DNA of 7,281 nucleotides from CAYVWB01 sp964455395 (lineage in GTDB: Bacteria > Desulfobacterota > Desulfovibrionia > Desulfovibrionales > Desulfovibrionaceae), in the NCBI GenBank assembly GCA_964455395.1, contig CAYVWB010000120.1:1-7281 (forward strand). The letters run 5' to 3'. A program made the translations under genes and the position numbers. This document shows, piece by piece, positions 1 through 5,644 of this stretch. The notes under the pieces are model-generated. The model was not told where the DNA came from, made no database searches, and was given only the letters and a program-made list of their open reading frames with translations. Every line of letters starts with the position of its first letter. The first letter of the stretch is position 1.

Positions 1-659
1 GAGCCGCCGCGGGCGGCGGCCAAGGTCATGGCGCCGGTGTGTTCATCTGTCAGAAAGATGGCCCCTGCATCGGTGAAGGAGAGAGATGGCGCGGCGAGGA
101 CCGTCTCCAAGGTGATTTCGAGGATCTCGTGGAGCTCCCTTTCGTCCAGGCTGCCGTTCAGCAGGGTGTTGACCACCGCCTGGAGTTCGTTGTCGCGCTC
201 GAGCTGGGCTTTGGCGTCGGCCAGCTCCCGGGTGCGTTCCTCCACCAGTTCTTCGAGATGGTCGGAATAGTCGCGCAGGGTCAGGTGGGTCTGCACCCGC
301 GCCAGCAGCTCTTTGGAGTCGAAGGGCTTGGAGACGTAGTCCACCCCGCCGGCCTCCAGGCCGCGGGTCTTGATGTCCGCATCCGAGAGCGCGGAGAGAA
401 AGATGACGGGGATGTCCTTGACGGCGTCGTCCGTCTTGAGTCGACGACACGTCTCCAGGCCGTCCATGCCGGGCATCATGATGTCCAGCAGGATGAGGTC
501 CGGTCGTTGCGCCGCGAGCGTGAGCGCCTCTTGACCGCTTTGCGCGCTGACCACGGCGTAACCGCGTTTGGTCAGGTGCGCGCTCAGCAGCTTGAGGTTG
601 ATGGGTTCATCGTCGACGATGAGGACGGTGTGGTCGGCCGCCGGCTTGAGGAGTTCCAT
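1..659 (-). CDS. Response regulator with coiled coil and GAF domain (partial, 3' part missing)
   Basis: The gene reads leftward from an ATG at 659-657 and is open to the window edge, giving 219 complete codons. Residues 10-125 form a CheY-like receiver: the acidic pair D16/D17, the phospho-acceptor D59 in LLDIMMPGMDG, S89 in FLSALSD, and K111 in VSKPFD. Residues about 132-165 (DHLEELVEERTRELADAKAQ) are charged and heptad-like, a typical signalling coiled coil. From about residue 167 the sequence (LLNGSLDERELHEILEITLE, then GAIFLTDEHTGAMTLAAARG) looks like the start of a GAF domain. The output domain is outside the window and could be a histidine kinase, a PP2C phosphatase, HD-GYP or GGDEF. 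No clear Shine-Dalgarno sequence precedes the ATG, but the receiver starts within ten residues of it and no better in-frame start was seen. The gene diverges from cheX. Receiver identity is secure; the GAF call is less so. Confidence 0.88.
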   Translation of the reverse strand, partial: MELLKPAADHTVLIVDDEPINLKLLSAHLTKRGYAVVSAQSGQEALTLAAQRPDLILLDIMMPGMDGLETCRRLKTDDAVKDIPVIFLSALSDADIKTRGLEAGGVDYVSKPFDSKELLARVQTHLTLRDYSDHLEELVEERTRELADAKAQLERDNELQAVVNTLLNGSLDERELHEILEITLETVLAAPSLSFTDAGAIFLTDEHTGAMTLAAARGG

Positions 660-747
660 GGGAAAACTGTACCAGGGATGCGACGGTTGGCAAAGCCGCG
701 CGCCATGTCGGACAAAGTGCGTGAGCGCGCGTTCGGCCGCGCAGCGC

Positions 748-767
748 CGTGAGGTCTTGAACTCACG
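748..767. repeat. Short perfect inverted repeat CGTGAG-N8-CTCACG
   Basis: Six-base arms at 748-753 and 762-767 are separated by eight bases. The site lies between the candidate promoter of the minus-strand response regulator and its start codon, so it could be a small hairpin in that leader or an operator. No T-tract follows on either strand, so it is not called a terminator. Function is unknown. Confidence 0.3.
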
Positions 768-786
768 CATCAACTCGATATGCACG

Positions 787-815
787 GTTATGCGACGTCA
801 TGGGGATTCCGTCAA
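787..815 (-). promoter_or_regulatory. Candidate sigma70-type promoter for the receiver-GAF gene
   Basis: On the minus strand, TTGACG (815-810) matches five of six bases of the -35 consensus. After a 17-base spacer, CATAAC (792-787) matches four of six of the -10 consensus. Transcription would begin near 780 and leave a leader of about 120 bases before the ATG at 659. This is a consensus match only. Confidence 0.4.
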
Positions 816-985
816 GGCATAGCGGATACACTGGCTGAATCCACGGGGCCTCTGGACAGGACCCGCGCTTTTTGAGAAAATGGATTGATAGCAACCATGA
901 AGCCGTGCGACAGCCTTCTGGCGGTGTGTGTCGGGCGGCCCCCCCCCGAGCCCAGCCGCGTGACGCCGCGAGAAGGAGCCGAGTC

Positions 986-1456
986 ATGAGCACTCCCCTA
1001 GGAGTCGAGATAGCTAAGCCGTTCATCAAAGCCGTGACCAATGTCCTCACCACCATGGCGATGATCGAGCCGCAACCGGGCAAGCCCTTCATCAAGAAGG
1101 ACAACACCGCCACCGGGGATATCTCGGCTGTGATCGGCATAACCGGTTCGCGCAACGGCTCCATCTCCGTCTCCTTTTCCAAGCGCTGCGCCATCGCGTT
1201 GGTCAAAGCCATGCTGGGGGATGACGTGCAGGACGTGGTGCAAGACGCCAAGGACGCCGTGGGCGAGATAGCCAACATGATTTCCGGGCAAGCCCGCGCA
1301 GGGCTTGCGGAGTCCGGCCTCAACTTCGCCGGCTCCACGCCCTCCGTGGTCATGGGCGACAACCACACCATCACCCATGTCTCCTCCAACCCGGTCATCT
1401 CCATACCGTTCACCACACCCCACGGCGACTTCTATGTGGAGTTCGTCTTCGAATGA
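986..1456 (+). CDS. cheX: CheX-family CheY-P phosphatase
   Basis: This 156-residue protein matches the CheC/CheX/FliY phosphatase family, which dephosphorylates CheY-P in the cytoplasm and so resets chemotaxis or other receiver-based signals. The family signature is visible: D90, then E94 and N97 in GEIANMISGQAR, and P119 about 22 residues further on. E94 and N97 correspond to the acidic and amide residues that CheX inserts into the CheY active site. Only one such motif is present, as expected for CheX; CheC usually has two. The length is usual for CheX. The start at 986 is chosen because AGAAGGAG (971-978) sits seven bases upstream; the longer in-frame opening to 872 lacks this. cheY follows after 146 bases on the same strand, so its likely substrate is next door. 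CheX proteins also occur outside flagellar systems, so the pathway is inferred. Confidence 0.88.
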   Translation: MSTPLGVEIAKPFIKAVTNVLTTMAMIEPQPGKPFIKKDNTATGDISAVIGITGSRNGSISVSFSKRCAIALVKAMLGDDVQDVVQDAKDAVGEIANMISGQARAGLAESGLNFAGSTPSVVMGDNHTITHVSSNPVISIPFTTPHGDFYVEFVFE

Positions 1457-1532
1457 GGCGCATGTCGCCGCAACGTGGGTCCGCATCGGAAACATTCCGC
1501 CGCAAATCCACAGCGCTGCGCCCCATTTCACA

Positions 1533-1561
1533 TTGCAAATGCTTGAAGAAACGAGTATACC
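1533..1561 (+). promoter_or_regulatory. Candidate sigma70-type promoter for cheY
   Basis: TTGCAA (1533-1538) and TATACC (1556-1561) each match four of six consensus bases and are separated by exactly 17 bases. The region is AT-richer than the flanking genes. Transcription would start near 1568, giving a leader of about 35 bases before the cheY ATG. This suggests that cheY can be transcribed independently of cheX. Confidence 0.4.
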
Positions 1562-1602
1562 CGTGTTGCTTCACTTCAAACGATTACTGATTCGGAGCTG
1601 CC

Positions 1603-1983
1603 ATGGCTGTTGACACCAGCATGAACATCCTGGTCGTGGATGACTTCTCGACCATGCGACGCATCATCAAGAACATCCTCCGCCAGCTCGGCTTCACCAA
1701 CATCGAGGAAGCCGACGACGGCTCCACGGCGTGGGAAGTTCTCAACAAAGGCGGCATCGATTTCATCATTTCCGACTGGAACATGCCCACCATGACGGGC
1801 ATCGAGCTGCTGCGCAAAGTGCGCGCCAGCGAAGAATTCGCCGACCTGCCCTTCCTCATGGTCACGGCGGAAGCCCAGCAGGAAAACATCATCGAAGCCG
1901 TGCAAGCCAAGGTCTCCAACTACATCGTCAAGCCCTTCACGGCGGAGACGCTGCAACAGAAGATCGACAAGATTTTCGACTAG
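1603..1983 (+). CDS. cheY: CheY chemotaxis response regulator
   Basis: This is a 126-residue stand-alone receiver with no output domain. It aligns by eye over its whole length with enterobacterial CheY: VVDDFSTMRRIIKNIL holds D13/D14, ISDWNMP holds the phospho-acceptor D58, MVTAEAQQENII holds T88, and YIVKPFTAETL holds K110. These equal E. coli D12/D13, D57, T87 and K109, shifted by one. The aromatic at 107 (SNYIVK) matches the position of E. coli Y106, the switch residue. Phosphorylated CheY of this type binds FliM at the flagellar motor switch. GGAG at 1594-1597 lies five bases before the ATG; an internal ATG at 1621 is less well placed. It lies downstream of cheX, its probable phosphatase. 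Orphan CheY-like receivers can serve other partners, so the motor role is inferred from similarity. Confidence 0.93.
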   Translation: MAVDTSMNILVVDDFSTMRRIIKNILRQLGFTNIEEADDGSTAWEVLNKGGIDFIISDWNMPTMTGIELLRKVRASEEFADLPFLMVTAEAQQENIIEAVQAKVSNYIVKPFTAETLQQKIDKIFD

Positions 1984-2058
1984 CGCCCTCCCTCGCCCGC
2001 CGCCGCGCCGGTCGCCGAACGCTCTCTTTGGCGGTCGCCGGACGGTCCCCGGTCTCAC

Positions 2059-2081
2059 CGCCCCGGCTTTGCTGGGGCGTT
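2059..2081 (+). terminator. Weak hairpin, possible cheY terminator
   Basis: CGCCCCGGC (2059-2067) pairs with GCTGGGGCG (2071-2079), with one G-U wobble and a TTT loop, and is followed by only two T. The stem is strong, but the T-tract is nearly absent and the site lies 76 bases after the cheY stop. It may stop transcription only partly or need another factor. Confidence 0.35.
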
Positions 2082-2131
2082 CCGACGTCGCGCCAAAGCG
2101 CTCCTTGCGCGCCATACGCGCCGTTCTCGAT

Positions 2132-2176
2132 GCTCGCGCACTTCGCGCACTTCGCGCACTTCACGCAGTTCGCCTG
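2132..2176 (+). repeat. 9-base tandem array (unit CTTCGCGCA)
   Basis: Five units in exact 9-base register are visible: GCTCGCGCA, CTTCGCGCA twice, CTTCACGCA and GTTCGCCTG. The middle copies are identical and the outer ones diverge. On the cheY transcript strand the array holds about 19 C and 11 G, with a pyrimidine-C step in every unit. It lies about 150 bases past the cheY stop. Its translations in all frames are simple repeats with no support for coding. Confidence 0.75.
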
Positions 2177-2403
2177 TTCGCGCGGAGAGCACTGTCCGCA
2201 CCGTGGCGCAGTCGCCCCCACCCGCGGGGCGTCGTGCTGCGTCCTTCCATCGCTCGTGTTCCCGATGCACACAACGCCAAGCGCGCTCCTGCTGCCCACG
2301 GCGGGCTGTTAGATACTCTCTAGAGTGTCCGGCGCCACCGAGGTCTCTTGTCTCGTGGAACGTCACAGGGGTGGCGTATTATTGTATCTATCTGAAATAA
2401 AAC

Positions 2404-2425
2404 AACAAAAATGTTCCCAATATTG
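2404..2425. promoter_or_regulatory. Two adjacent AT-rich palindromes upstream of nrdG
   Basis: AACA-AAAA-TGTT (2404-2415) and CAATATTG (2418-2425) lie two bases apart in an AT-rich stretch about 380 bases before nrdG. Such short symmetric sites are candidate repressor or activator binding sites. They do not match the NrdR-box or FNR-box consensus well enough to be named. Confidence 0.25.
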
Positions 2426-2526
2426 TAAAGGCGCAGGTTTGTCCCGGAAAGCCCCTGGTTTCACGATGGATGTCGCCAGCTGTGTGGCGCGGACTTGAAC
2501 TGTGGATTTTGGGGGGGCGCTCTCCC

Positions 2527-2549
2527 CATCCTGCGGATGAAATTTTTTT
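2527..2549 (+). terminator. Small hairpin with seven-T run in the nrdG leader
   Basis: CATCC-TGC-GGATG (2527-2539) is followed by AAA and seven T (2543-2549), on the plus strand, about 255 bases before the nrdG start. The stem is only five base pairs, so a stand-alone terminator would be weak. Its position suggests a possible attenuator if transcription begins upstream of about 2500. Confidence 0.3.
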
Positions 2550-2608
2550 CACCAATGATTTCGAGGAGTGACTTTGTGGCTTCTTGTGCGGGCGCGTTGG
2601 GCCCTCTG

Positions 2609-2664
2609 TACAAGGCCGTGCGGAGTGGGTAGGTACTCTTTCGGAGGAGAGACGAGGCTTTTTC
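2609..2664 (+). terminator. Imperfect hairpin ending in T5, possible attenuator
   Basis: AAGGCC near 2612 can pair with GGCTTT near 2656, with one G-U wobble, and an inner GT/AC pair extends it past a bulge. Smaller hairpins can form inside (GAGT with ACTC). A run of five T follows. This is the second T-run after a potential stem in the region before nrdG. The fold was judged by eye. Confidence 0.2.
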
Positions 2665-2779
2665 TAAACTCCCTCTAGAGAACATCGTCTTTTGTCTGCG
2701 CTCACGCCGCCGCCGGCAGTCGCGACCTACCCCCCGCGCCGGACTTCACAAGATCACGCGCAACGCTGTACGCACGAGC

Positions 2780-2800
2780 CACGCACCACGCACCAAGCAC
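2780..2800 (+). repeat. 7-base triplication just before the nrdG start
   Basis: CACGCAC (2780-2786), CACGCAC (2787-2793) and CAAGCAC (2794-2800) follow one another and end two bases before the ATG at 2803. They occupy the place where a Shine-Dalgarno sequence would be expected. The stretch is CA-rich and probably unstructured. Confidence 0.55.
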
Positions 2801-2802
2801 CC

Positions 2803-3531
2803 ATGGCGCACGTCAGACTCTACAATCCGCCCCCACGCCCTCGACGGGAGCTCCCGCCGGAAATAGCCAGCGCGTGGCGTTGGGTGCGGGGTCTGGAGCG
2901 CATGAGCCTCTCGGACTGGCCCGGCCGCACGTGTCCCGTGTTGTTTCTGGGCGGCTGCAACCTTTATTGTCCCACGTGCCACAACGCGGACTTGGCGTGG
3001 CGGCCGCAGCAGTTGCCGCAGGTCCCCCGCGAGCGGGTTTTCGACCTCGCAACCGGCCGCAAGGCGTGGTACGACGGGCTTGTCGTCACCGGCGGCGAAC
3101 CCACGGCCATCCGCGACCTGCCCACGCTGCTGCGCGACCTGCAGACGCTGGGGTTGCCCATCAAGGTGGACACCAACGGCATGCGGCCTCACGTGGTGGA
3201 GGCGCTGCTGGAAAGCGGCCTTGCCCATGCGTTCTTCGTGGACGTGAAGGGCCCGTTCCACAAGTATCCCGAGCTGACGGGCGGCGGTGTCACGGCTTCG
3301 CAGGCCGAAGCCAACCTGCGCCACATGTTCGCCTTGGCTGAAGCGCGTCCCGACGCGTTCGTTTTCCGCACCACCAAGGTGCCTGCGTTGACCCCTGCCG
3401 ATCTGGAGACGGTGCGGCGCTTGCCGCCAGCCGGCTTCACACTCAAGGAACAAGCCTACAAAATTCCCGGGAGGAGCCATGCCCAAGCAGATAATGAAAC
3501 GCGACGGGTGTCTGGAGACGTGGTCTACTGA
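2803..3531 (+). CDS. nrdG: Anaerobic ribonucleotide reductase activating protein (radical SAM activase)
   Basis: This 242-residue radical-SAM protein should abstract hydrogen from a glycine of NrdD to create its glycyl radical. The cluster motif CNLYCPTC gives C52, C56 and C59, the CX3CX2C set that binds the [4Fe-4S] cluster. TGGEPT (residues 96-101) matches the SAM-binding GGE motif, and KVDTNG (121-126) is also typical of the family. The stretch WRWVRGLERMSLSDWPGRT before the cluster belongs to the family's N-terminal region, so the start must lie upstream of about 2866. The ATG at 2803 is the best available, although no Shine-Dalgarno sequence precedes it. A TTG at 2692 would add 37 proline- and threonine-rich residues unlike the family, and an ATG at 2902 would cut conserved sequence. 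The 3' end overlaps nrdD by 53 bases in another frame, which suggests translational coupling. The function is well supported; the exact start is not. Confidence 0.88.
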   Translation: MAHVRLYNPPPRPRRELPPEIASAWRWVRGLERMSLSDWPGRTCPVLFLGGCNLYCPTCHNADLAWRPQQLPQVPRERVFDLATGRKAWYDGLVVTGGEPTAIRDLPTLLRDLQTLGLPIKVDTNGMRPHVVEALLESGLAHAFFVDVKGPFHKYPELTGGGVTASQAEANLRHMFALAEARPDAFVFRTTKVPALTPADLETVRRLPPAGFTLKEQAYKIPGRSHAQADNETRRVSGDVVY

Positions 3532-5548
3532 GCGCATCGCGCAGGCCATTCTCAAGGCGCTCAACGTCACGGGGATCAAGGACCCGCTCCTCTCCAAGCG
3601 ACTCGCTCTGAAAGTCGAGAAGAAGCTCGACGGCGTGGACGTGCCCATGCAGGAGCTCGTGCAGGACACCGTGGAGCAAGTGCTCATGGAGTCCCGGCTC
3701 TATGACGCCGCCAAGCGCTACATCATTTATCGGGAGAAGCGGCGTCAGATCCGCGAGCAGACTGCAGCGTACCTGGACATCGCCGAGACCATCGACAACT
3801 ACCTGGACAAGGCTGACTGGCGCGTGAACGAGAACGCCAACATGAGCCACTCCTTCCAGGGGCTCATGCTGCATCTTTCCGGCACGTTGCAGGCGCGCTA
3901 CGCTTTGGAGAAGTATCCCATGGAGGCCCGCGACGCCCACAACCATGGCTACTTCCACATCCACGACCTCTCCTTCGGCCTGGCCGGCTACTGCGCGGGC
4001 TGGTCCTTGCGGGATCTGCTGCTGGAGGGCTTCAATCTGGAGGGGCGCTCTAGCGCCGGGCCGGCCAAGCATTTCGACTCCATTCTGGGCCAGATGGTGA
4101 ACTTCCTGGGCACGCTCCAGAACGAATGGGCTGGCGCGCAAGCCTTCAACAACGTGGACACCTACCTCGCCCCCTTCGTGCGCAAGGACGGCCTCTCCTA
4201 CAAGCAGGTCCGTCAGGCCATGCAGAAGTTCGTCTTCAATCTGAACACCACCTCCCGTTGGGGCGGGCAGTCTCCCTTCACCAATCTGAGCTTCGACCTG
4301 GTGCCGCCCAAGCACATCGCCAGCGAGGGGGCCATCATCGGCGGCGAGATCACCGACACCCCCTACGGCGAGTTCATCCCCGAAATGGAGATGATCAACC
4401 GCGCCTTCCTGGAAGTGATGAACGATGGCGACTACCACGGCCGCATCTTCTCCTTCCCCATTCCCACTTACAACATCACCGAGAATTTCCCTTGGGAGTC
4501 CGAGATCGGCGAGACCCTCCTGCAGCTCACCGCCAAATACGGCGCGCCCTACTTCCAGAACTTCATCAACTCGGACCTGGACCCCGAAGACGTGCGCTCC
4601 ATGTGCTGCCGTCTGCAGATGGATCTGCGCGAACTGCGCAAGAAGACCGGTGGACTCTTCGGCGCCGGCGACCTGACCGGCTCCATCGGCGTGGTCACCT
4701 TGAACTTGCCCAAGCTCGCCTATCTCTCGCAAGGCGAGGAGGAGTTCCTGGACCTCGTCGGCGAGTACGCCGAGCTCGCCCGCGACGCGCTGGAGTTCAA
4801 ACGCAAGCTCATCAACGACAACCTGGAGCGCGGCATGTTCCCCTGGACGCGCCGCTATCTCAAGAACGGCTATCTGGGCCACTTCGCCACCATCGGTCTG
4901 GTGGGCGGCCATGAGGCGTGCCTGAACCTGCTGGGCAAAGGCATCGAGACCGACGCCGGCGTGCGTCTGATGCAGCGCACTCTGCACCACCTGCGCGACC
5001 TCACCAGCCGGTTCCAGGAGGAGACGGGGCATCTCTACAACCTGGAAGCCACCCCCGCCGAGGGCACCAGCTACCGACTCGCCAAGATCGACAAGAGCCT
5101 CTACGCCTCCATCCACGCTTCCGGCAACGGCGTGCCCTACTACACCAACTCCACGGCGCTCCCCGTGGGCTACACCGAGGACGTGCTGTTCGCCCTCGAA
5201 CACCAGGACAAGCTCCAGCCGCTCTACACCGGCGGCTCCGTCTTCCACACGTTCCTCGGCGAAGCCGTGCCGGACACCACCGCCTTGAAGAATTTCATCG
5301 TCAAGGCCTTCAGCCAGACCAAGCTGCCCTACCTCTCCATCACGCCGACGTTCAGCGTCTGCAAGGAGCATGGCTATATCCAGGGCGAGCACCACGACTG
5401 CCCCACCTGCGGCTCGGCCGCCGAGGTCTACACGCGCATCGTGGGCTACTATCGCCCCGTCTCCCGCTGGAACAAAGGCAAGCAGGCGGAGTACGAAGAC
5501 CGTGTGGTCTACGACGAGCTCACTCAGGAGCTCTGCGGCTGCCGGTAG
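3479..5548 (+). CDS. nrdD: Anaerobic (class III) ribonucleoside-triphosphate reductase
   Basis: This 689-residue enzyme reduces ribonucleoside triphosphates to dNTPs by glycyl-radical chemistry in the absence of oxygen. Residues about 3-92 are an ATP-cone allosteric domain (KRDGCLETWSTERIAQAILK). HIHDLSF (160-166) followed by C172 matches the conserved active-site cysteine region. C376/C377 (SMCCRLQMDL) precede the loop LTGSIGVVTLNLPKLAYL and are candidates for the thiyl-radical cysteine. Near the C-terminus, C628, H631, C641 and C644 (CKEHG and CPTC) form a likely zinc site. RIVGYYRPVSRWNKGKQ places the radical glycine at G656. The chain ends in LCGCR, a cysteine pair at 686/688. GGGAGGAG (3469-3476) lies just before the ATG. 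The gene overlaps the end of nrdG and is followed by a strong terminator. The WNKGK-type tail is the form common in strict anaerobes rather than the E. coli form. The function is secure; the electron donor (formate or a redoxin) is not. Confidence 0.97.
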   Translation: MPKQIMKRDGCLETWSTERIAQAILKALNVTGIKDPLLSKRLALKVEKKLDGVDVPMQELVQDTVEQVLMESRLYDAAKRYIIYREKRRQIREQTAAYLDIAETIDNYLDKADWRVNENANMSHSFQGLMLHLSGTLQARYALEKYPMEARDAHNHGYFHIHDLSFGLAGYCAGWSLRDLLLEGFNLEGRSSAGPAKHFDSILGQMVNFLGTLQNEWAGAQAFNNVDTYLAPFVRKDGLSYKQVRQAMQKFVFNLNTTSRWGGQSPFTNLSFDLVPPKHIASEGAIIGGEITDTPYGEFIPEMEMINRAFLEVMNDGDYHGRIFSFPIPTYNITENFPWESEIGETLLQLTAKYGAPYFQNFINSDLDPEDVRSMCCRLQMDLRELRKKTGGLFGAGDLTGSIGVVTLNLPKLAYLSQGEEEFLDLVGEYAELARDALEFKRKLINDNLERGMFPWTRRYLKNGYLGHFATIGLVGGHEACLNLLGKGIETDAGVRLMQRTLHHLRDLTSRFQEETGHLYNLEATPAEGTSYRLAKIDKSLYASIHASGNGVPYYTNSTALPVGYTEDVLFALEHQDKLQPLYTGGSVFHTFLGEAVPDTTALKNFIVKAFSQTKLPYLSITPTFSVCKEHGYIQGEHHDCPTCGSAAEVYTRIVGYYRPVSRWNKGKQAEYEDRVVYDELTQELCGCR

Positions 5549-5586
5549 CCGCCAGCCCCAAGGGCCCCTGCTGGGTCAAACCGCCG

Positions 5587-5626
5587 ACGCCCCCCGGTCC
5601 TCTTGCAGGATCGGGGGGCGTTTCTT
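5587..5626 (+). terminator. Strong intrinsic terminator after nrdD
   Basis: A 14-base-pair stem forms between 5587-5600 and 5608-5621, with one G-U wobble, a seven-base loop (TCTTGCA) and six consecutive C-G pairs. It is followed by TTTCTT. It begins 39 bases after the nrdD stop and should end the nrdG-nrdD transcript. The same stem would form in the convergent flavin reductase transcript, but no T-tract follows on that strand, so termination there would be weaker. Confidence 0.9.
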
Positions 5627-5644
5627 GATCTGGCGCACTGCCGG

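Larger units (their letters stand above)
660..985. other. Divergent intergenic region between receiver-GAF gene and cheX
   Basis: This 326-base gap has no convincing gene. It contains the candidate promoter for the minus-strand gene, a short inverted repeat, and a run of nine C at 939-947 located 38 bases before the cheX ATG. An in-frame open stretch extends upstream of cheX to about 872. It lacks a ribosome binding site and its residues do not resemble CheX, so it is treated as non-coding. No clear cheX promoter was found by eye. Confidence 0.5.
2318..2680. repeat. Pair of CTCTAGAG octamers bracketing the low-GC segment
   Basis: The 8-base palindrome CTCTAGAG occurs at 2318-2325 and 2673-2680. 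Each copy is preceded by a related ACTC(CC) context. The interval between them coincides closely with the stretch of lower GC content. They could be paired operator sites, the edges of an inserted segment, or chance. Confidence 0.35.
1984..2802. other. Gene-free region between cheY and nrdG
   Basis: These 819 bases show no convincing coding sequence on either strand. From left to right they contain a weak hairpin after cheY (2059-2081), a 9-base tandem array (2132-2176), a CTCTAGAG palindrome (2318-2325), an AT-rich stretch with two small palindromes (about 2377-2430), a hairpin with a seven-T run (2527-2549), a second imperfect hairpin ending in T5 (2609-2664), a second CTCTAGAG (2673-2680), and a CA-rich 7-base triplication just before nrdG. 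From about 2370 to 2690 the base composition is visibly lower in GC than its surroundings. The promoter of nrdG-nrdD should lie here, but no clear -35/-10 pair was identified. Confidence 0.6.

Noticed and set aside
872..985. In-frame N-terminal extension of cheX
   Set aside because: The strong AGAAGGAG before 986 and the normal CheX N-terminus at that ATG decide for the shorter form.
2055..2366. 103-codon minus-strand ORF with REVREV repeats
   Set aside because: The repeated residues are only the translation of the 9-base array; there is a GTG start with no ribosome binding site.
2372..2387. Possible sigma54 promoter (TGGC...TTGTA) before nrdG
   Set aside because: The spacing between the GG and the second element is one base short and the required GC is GT.
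2461..2685. 74-codon minus-strand ORF in the region before nrdG (MFSRGSLEKASSLL...)
   Set aside because: It has no Shine-Dalgarno sequence and no familiar motif, and it overlaps the hairpin/T-run structures of the nrdG leader. It could be revived by conservation in relatives.
2692..2802. Extended nrdG start at TTG 2692
   Set aside because: It would add low-complexity residues rich in Pro, Thr and Arg that do not resemble the activase family, with no ribosome binding site.
3443..5395. 650-codon open frame on the minus strand opposite nrdD
   Set aside because: It is antisense to a securely identified gene, has the Val/Gly/Glu/Leu-rich make-up typical of shadow frames in GC-rich DNA, and shows no recognisable domain.
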